From Fibrobacteria bacterium AD312 (GTDB lineage Bacteria > Fibrobacterota > Fibrobacteria > Fibrobacterales > Fibrobacteraceae): 64,000 nt of DNA. How positions within the stretch are numbered: position 1 is the first letter of the stretch; each line of letters opens with the position of its first letter. Positions 60,638 through 64,000 of this stretch are shown one piece after another. Under the pieces are notes generated by a model. That model made no database searches, was not told where the DNA came from, and saw only the letters and a list, made by a program, of their open reading frames with translations. The stretch spans positions 144,518-208,517 of the forward strand of contig LIUM01000046.1 in the NCBI GenBank assembly GCA_001462345.1, given 5' to 3'. Made by a program: the position numbers and the translations under genes.

Positions 60638-61277
60638 TTATCTGCAAGCATATCCAAACCCATTTCATAGAAGGAATTTCACAAAAAAACTATCTAAGAA
60701 TTTAAATTATAGTAATTTTATCTTAACAAAAAGTAATAACAAACAATGAAATATTTATATTTAGCATCAGCGATTGTTCTTGAAGTTTTAGGTTCAAGTT
60801 TTATGAAAGCATCTGACGGATTTTCAAAACTTTTACCCACGACAATAACAATAATAGCATATATTGCTTGCTTTTTCTTCCTTTCTCAAGCATTAAAATC
60901 AATACCTTTAGGAATTGCTTATGCGATTTGGGGAGGTTTAGGAATTGTCTTAACTGCATTGATTTCAGTAATTATCTTTAAACAATCTTTGGATTTACCA
61001 GCAATTATTGGAATTATTTTGATTGTTGCAGGTGTTTTTGTTATGAACTTTTTCTCTAAATCTTCAACACACTAAAAAATGCCTGCAGATAACATGGGTT
61101 TTGCAAGATGCGGGGTTGAAGTAAATCTCAGAAAATTTGTAGAAAATACCCGCAAACAACTTTTCCATTTTTTAGTTTTTTCGTAATTTTAAAAAATGGA
61201 AAAAGTTTTTGCTAGCGTTCGGTTATCCTCTCCACTTCCGGTTGCAGTAGCCCGCACCTCGCAAAGCCCTTTCCCGT
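60638..61277 (+). mobile_element. Integron-like gene cassette carrying an SMR efflux gene
   Basis: A 640-base segment with cassette geometry. It begins after a G at 60637 (G/TTATCTGCAAGCAT) and ends in a G before TTAT (61277/61278). The 15 bases 60637-60651 are the inverted complement, 14 of 15, of ATGCCTGCAGATAAC (61079-61093), the start of the long hairpin downstream of the gene; in an excised circle the two would pair as R' and R'' of one attC. It contains one plus-strand gene and no integrase. Removal would leave TATAG/TTATAACC, a plain junction between the rpmE terminator and the leader of the next lipoprotein gene. No integrase gene is in the window, so mobility is inferred. Confidence 0.65.
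60746..61075 (+). CDS. Small multidrug resistance (SMR) efflux protein
   Basis: 109 residues with four membrane helices. The catalytic glutamate is at residue 13 in LASAIVLEVLGSSFMKASDGF, the WAxxEVxxxxxxKxSxGF motif equivalent; then FFFLSQALKSIPLGIAYAIWGGLGIVLTALISVIIFKQ matches the third helix and dimer contact region (G-x-G-x-x region) of EmrE. It should exchange protons for quaternary ammonium or guanidinium compounds, as an antiparallel or parallel dimer. The gene is more AT-rich than its neighbours and lies inside the cassette-like segment, suggesting horizontal acquisition. Ribosome site is weak. Confidence 0.92.
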   Translation: MKYLYLASAIVLEVLGSSFMKASDGFSKLLPTTITIIAYIACFFFLSQALKSIPLGIAYAIWGGLGIVLTALISVIIFKQSLDLPAIIGIILIVAGVFVMNFFSKSSTH

Positions 61278-61283
61278 TATAAC
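61079..61283 (+). repeat. attC-like long imperfect hairpin
   Basis: Nested inverted repeats spanning about 200 bases: ATAAC (61089-61093) with GTTAT (61277-61281); GGGTTTTGCAAGATGCGGG (about 61096-61114) with the complement of CCCGCACCTCGCAAAGCCC (61251-61269), 16 of 19 plus G-T pairs; and an apical arm of AACTTTTCCATTTTTTA with TAAAAAATGGAAAAAGTT around 61157-61215. This is the fold of a long (VCR-like) attC site with AAC/GTT cleavage triplets. No gene is present here. A coincidental terminator-like hairpin is less likely because the outer arms pair across nearly 200 bases. Confidence 0.65.
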
Positions 61284-61302
61284 CTCTATAAAAGGTGCAA
61301 AT

Positions 61303-62163
61303 ATGATGAAAAAAATATTTATGCTTACATTAAGCGCCTCTCTCCTTTCCATTATTGCTTGTGGAGAAAAAAAAGGAACAATTGAAGGCGTTGTTCTTGA
61401 TCCGTTTACAGGTAAAGCTGTTGAAATGCCTACGGTATGGATGGATTCAACCATTTTCTCTACTCAAAAATCTAAGTATGAGTTTAAGGGTGAATTACAA
61501 AAAGGCCAATTTAAATTTGTTAACGTTCCTGTTGGTGACTATTTGATAAAAGCACGCCGCAATCGTTATGTTTTAGGTCAAGAAAAATTTACGACATCAG
61601 ATAAAAGTCCGGATGCTAAATTAACTCTTTATATTTATAACGATCAAGTGGATCCAGGTCTTTACAAGCCAAATCCAGAAGGTGCCGAAAAGATTTCAAA
61701 TAACTGGGTACTTTGGTCTGCTTCTTGTAAAGAATCTGTAGCGGCTTATCGTTTAAGTTATGTGGATTCTAAAGAAATGCCAAGTTTGCCTACAAAAGGC
61801 AAGAAAAAATCAAAGAAGAAAAAAGCAGCTCCAGCTGGTAAAGAAATGCCATTACCAAGCGCTCGCATAGTTGATTCTAATATTGATTTCTTATACAAGA
61901 ATGCTAGCTCAGTTACGGCTCCTCTGATGGCAGCTTCTTATGCTGTTGAAACGGACAATGTAGCTTCTCATACCGATTGCCAAGGCTTTAATGGAGACAA
62001 GAAAGGTCTCTTTGCAAACGAATCTAAAAAGACTGATTTAGAAGTTTCTTACAAGTCCGAAGCCCTATATCAAGTGAAAGGAACCTTACCAAAAGGAAAG
62101 CAAGTTTTAGTGCTTTCTCAAGATGGTAAAACCCTTCAGACTTATTACTTCGAAGTCAAGTAA
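61303..62163 (+). CDS. Lipoprotein with carboxypeptidase-regulatory-like domain
   Basis: 286 residues. Signal peptide (FMLTLSASLLSIIAC) with lipobox IIAC. Residues about 22-105 resemble a carboxypeptidase-regulatory-like beta-sandwich (GTIEGVVLDPFTGKAVEMPTVWMDST, GQFKFVNVPVGDYLIKARRNRY). The middle holds a strongly basic stretch (KGKKKSKKKKAAPAGK, about 165-180), and a second beta-rich part follows. Probably an envelope anchor protein; function unknown. Two adjacent ATG codons; AAGGTG upstream. Its promoter region may have been separated from the rpmE terminator by the cassette at 60638-61277. Confidence 0.78.
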   Translation: MMKKIFMLTLSASLLSIIACGEKKGTIEGVVLDPFTGKAVEMPTVWMDSTIFSTQKSKYEFKGELQKGQFKFVNVPVGDYLIKARRNRYVLGQEKFTTSDKSPDAKLTLYIYNDQVDPGLYKPNPEGAEKISNNWVLWSASCKESVAAYRLSYVDSKEMPSLPTKGKKKSKKKKAAPAGKEMPLPSARIVDSNIDFLYKNASSVTAPLMAASYAVETDNVASHTDCQGFNGDKKGLFANESKKTDLEVSYKSEALYQVKGTLPKGKQVLVLSQDGKTLQTYYFEVK

Positions 62164-62183
62164 TTTTGTGTTAATACATAAAG

Positions 62184-62217
62184 AGTCCAGTAACTACCCC
62201 GGTTGCTGGACTTTTTT
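62184..62217 (+). terminator. Terminator after the 61303 lipoprotein gene
   Basis: AGTCCAG-T-AAC (62184-62194) pairs with GTT-G-CTGGACT (62202-62212) with one mismatch, followed by TTTTT. Confidence 0.88.
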
Positions 62218-62352
62218 GATGGATAGAAAATATCTTTGTGAAAGCGTAAAAAATATGGATATTAAAAAAGGGGATCGCTCATGCTAGGAGAGATTGTTTT
62301 GCTATACTTTTAATAGTCCTAAAAGTGGTTTGCTAACAATAAAGGAAACATA

Positions 62353-63894
62353 ATGACAAGCATAGCACAAAGGCAAGAATTGCAAGCTAAAATTTGGAAA
62401 ATAGCCAATGATGTCCGTGGATCGGTCGATGGGTGGGATTTTAAGCAGTTTGTCTTGGGTACATTATTTTATCGATTTATCAGCGAGAACTTCTCCGCAC
62501 ACTTTGAGGCGGGGGATGAAAGTCTTGTGTATGCGGACCTGAAAGACTCCGTTATTACCCCTGAAATCAAAGAAGACGCCATAAAAACGAAGGGGTATTT
62601 CATTTATCCAAGTCAGCTTTTTGTTAATGTAACGAAAAACGCCAATGATAACGCCAACTTAAACACCGATTTGGCTGCAATCTTTCAGGCAATTGAGAGT
62701 TCTGCTAATGGATACCCTTCTGAGTTGGATATTAAGGGTTTATTTGCCGATTTTGACACTACCTCTAACCGTCTTGGAAATACCGTTAAAGATAAAAATA
62801 CCCGCTTGGCTTCGGTCTTAAAGGGCGTAGCGGAGCTCAAGTTTGGCAATTTCCATGATAATCAAATCGATCTCTTTGGCGATGCGTATGAGTTCCTTAT
62901 TTCTAACTATGCGGCCAATGCGGGTAAATCCGGCGGTGAGTTTTTTACCCCGCAACATGTGTCTAAACTGATAGCACAGCTTGCCATGCACAAGCAAAAG
63001 TCGGTTAATAAGATTTATGATCCTGCCTGTGGTTCGGGGTCATTGCTTTTACAAGCAAAGAAGCACTTTGACCCTCATATCATCGATGAGGGGTTTTGGG
63101 GGCAGGAGATCAACCACACTACTTACAACCTTGCTCGTATGAATATGTTTTTACATAACATCGGCTACAATGAGTTTAAAATTGCCCTGGGGAATACTCT
63201 TCTGGATCCCCATTTTGGCGATGATAAGCCTTTCGATGCCATTGTCTCGAATCCTCCGTACTCGGTGAATTGGATTGGAAGCGACGATCCCACTCTCATC
63301 AATGATGACCGTTTTGCCCCAGCAGGGGTTTTGGCTCCCAAATCAAAAGCAGATTTTGCCTTCGTCTTACATGCCCTGAGTTATCTTTCCAGTAAAGGCC
63401 GCGCTGCCATTGTGTGTTTCCCCGGTATTTTCTACCGTGGTGGGGCTGAGCAGAAAATTAGAAAGTATTTAATTGATAACAACTTTGTGGAAACCGTGAT
63501 TTCTTTAGCACCGAATCTTTTTTACGGAACCACGATTGCAGTGAATATTTTGGTACTGTCACGACATAAGACTTCCAATACCACCCAATTTATTGACGCA
63601 AGCGAGCTTTTCAAGAAAGAAACGAATAACAATATTCTTACCGACGAGCATATTGCCAAAATTATGAAGGCTTTCGACACCAAGGCAGATGTGGAGTATT
63701 TTGCCAAGTGTGTGGATAACGATGTAATCGCGAAGAATGACTATAACCTCTCTGTAAGTTCCTATGTAGAAGCCAAGGATACTCGGGAAGTAATTGATAT
63801 AACCACGCTCAATGCAGAGATTAAAACCACAGTGGCCAAGATAGACAAGCTCCGCACCGAGATTGACGCCATCATCGCGGAGATCGAAGGATGA
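62353..63894 (+). CDS. hsdM: Type I restriction-modification methyltransferase subunit HsdM
   Basis: 513 residues, the modification subunit that methylates adenine when joined with HsdS. N-terminal helical domain ([41 protein letters not shown]), then the N6-adenine methylase core: [35 protein letters not shown] (SAM binding), and the catalytic [14 protein letters not shown] (NPPY near residue 300). The C-terminus has a coiled coil ([28 protein letters not shown]) for HsdS contact. AAAGGAAAC sets the ATG. GC content and codon use are visibly higher than the surrounding genes, a sign of transfer. It overlaps the next gene by four bases (ATGA). Confidence 0.97.
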   Translation: MTSIAQRQELQAKIWKIANDVRGSVDGWDFKQFVLGTLFYRFISENFSAHFEAGDESLVYADLKDSVITPEIKEDAIKTKGYFIYPSQLFVNVTKNANDNANLNTDLAAIFQAIESSANGYPSELDIKGLFADFDTTSNRLGNTVKDKNTRLASVLKGVAELKFGNFHDNQIDLFGDAYEFLISNYAANAGKSGGEFFTPQHVSKLIAQLAMHKQKSVNKIYDPACGSGSLLLQAKKHFDPHIIDEGFWGQEINHTTYNLARMNMFLHNIGYNEFKIALGNTLLDPHFGDDKPFDAIVSNPPYSVNWIGSDDPTLINDDRFAPAGVLAPKSKADFAFVLHALSYLSSKGRAAIVCFPGIFYRGGAEQKIRKYLIDNNFVETVISLAPNLFYGTTIAVNILVLSRHKTSNTTQFIDASELFKKETNNNILTDEHIAKIMKAFDTKADVEYFAKCVDNDVIAKNDYNLSVSSYVEAKDTREVIDITTLNAEIKTTVAKIDKLRTEIDAIIAEIEG

Positions 63895-64000
63895 GTAATG
63901 TTATCATTTACACCACCGAGGATGGTGCGGCTAAAATTGAACTGCGCTTGGAAAATGGTACTGTTTGGTTGTCTCAAGCAGAGATAGCTGAGTTGTTTCA
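63891..64000 (+). CDS. RhuM-like virulence/R-M-associated protein, N-terminal part
   Basis: The first 36 codons of a gene cut by the window end: [20 protein letters not shown], then [17 protein letters not shown]. The pattern (Y-x-T-x-D-G-x-x-x-I-x-x-x-x-x-x-x-T-x-W-L-x-x-x-x-x-A-x-L-F) is that of RhuM (Fic/DOC-like PF13310) proteins, frequently encoded inside type I restriction operons between hsdM and hsdS or hsdR. ATGA overlap with hsdM shows it belongs to the same operon. Partial; function in restriction systems is not established. Confidence 0.75.
   Translation, partial: MSNVIIYTTEDGAAKIELRLENGTVWLSQAEIAELF

Noticed and set aside
60637..61281. Transposon with a 5-base GTTAT target duplication around the SMR gene
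   Set aside because: The two ends just inside GTTAT are not inverted repeats of each other; complementarity instead joins the left end to the start of the downstream hairpin, as in an integron cassette.

Overview
The window looks like chromosomal DNA of a member of the Fibrobacterota (a Fibrobacter relative with a rather AT-rich genome). Support comes from serine-run (SSSS) lipoproteins, a two-copy FISUMP-type lipoprotein, many lipobox signal peptides, a full Gram-negative envelope gene set (lpxK, lptD, an Omp85 protein, TolC), futalosine-type menaquinone synthesis (mqnA), a Myxococcus-like MglA/roadblock pair, and EF-P with its lysine aminomutase. Most genes are ordinary housekeeping genes in tight, overlapping operons with clear hairpin terminators. 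No rRNA operon, CRISPR array or convincing replication origin is visible; one tRNA (Val, CAC) is present.

Layout. 1-5250: end of an AI-2E-type permease, HU, a FISUMP lipoprotein, then rpmH-rnpA-yidD-yidC, where rnpA seems to lack any standard start codon. 5347-9661: rsmA, lpxK overlapping a SPASM radical SAM gene, and glmM. 9678-13568: a gene truncated by a decayed ISL3-like insertion sequence, then serine-rich and small lipoproteins. 13780-18028: Hsp20, a TolC-like protein with an LRAT-domain membrane protein, tRNA-Val, ptsN and aroD. 18093-22068: clpP, ftsY, a lipoprotein, a thioredoxin-like protein and a glycosyltransferase fused to what looks like an exported beta-barrel. 22135-29477: mqnA, a response regulator/GGDEF protein, a ferredoxin/geranylgeranyl-reductase pair, and glycogen phosphorylase.

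29539-31922 is the most unusual coding locus: two recently duplicated lipoprotein genes with nearly identical leaders but divergent, modular SSSS-rich mature parts, followed 9 bases later by a SPASM radical SAM enzyme. It looks like a precursor/maturase (RiPP-like, rSAM/lipoprotein) system. 31931-44202: ABC-F ATPase, a repeat-rich non-coding stretch, a CysQ-like phosphatase, an M50 protease, rpsT, the operon mglA-roadblock-DUF2914-like-SprA-like barrel-Omp85, then divergent epmB/efp. 44403-54949: a CvfB-like protein, then a long overlapping operon: phosphoesterase, ResB/CcsA cytochrome c maturation, dgt, a HAD protein, an SAHH-like protein, an ABC-3 metal permease and a secreted protein; a PDZ protein follows. 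55013-59620: lptD-maf-rodZ-hisB.

60284-64000 is accessory at its end. An SMR efflux gene sits between rpmE and a lipoprotein gene as a 640-base segment with the geometry of an integron gene cassette: its first bases are complementary to the start of a long hairpin behind the gene, and removing it would restore a plain G/TT junction. A type I restriction-modification operon (hsdM, then the start of a rhuM-like gene) with visibly higher GC closes the window.

All calls come from reading sequence and translations by eye; no database search or structure prediction was run.
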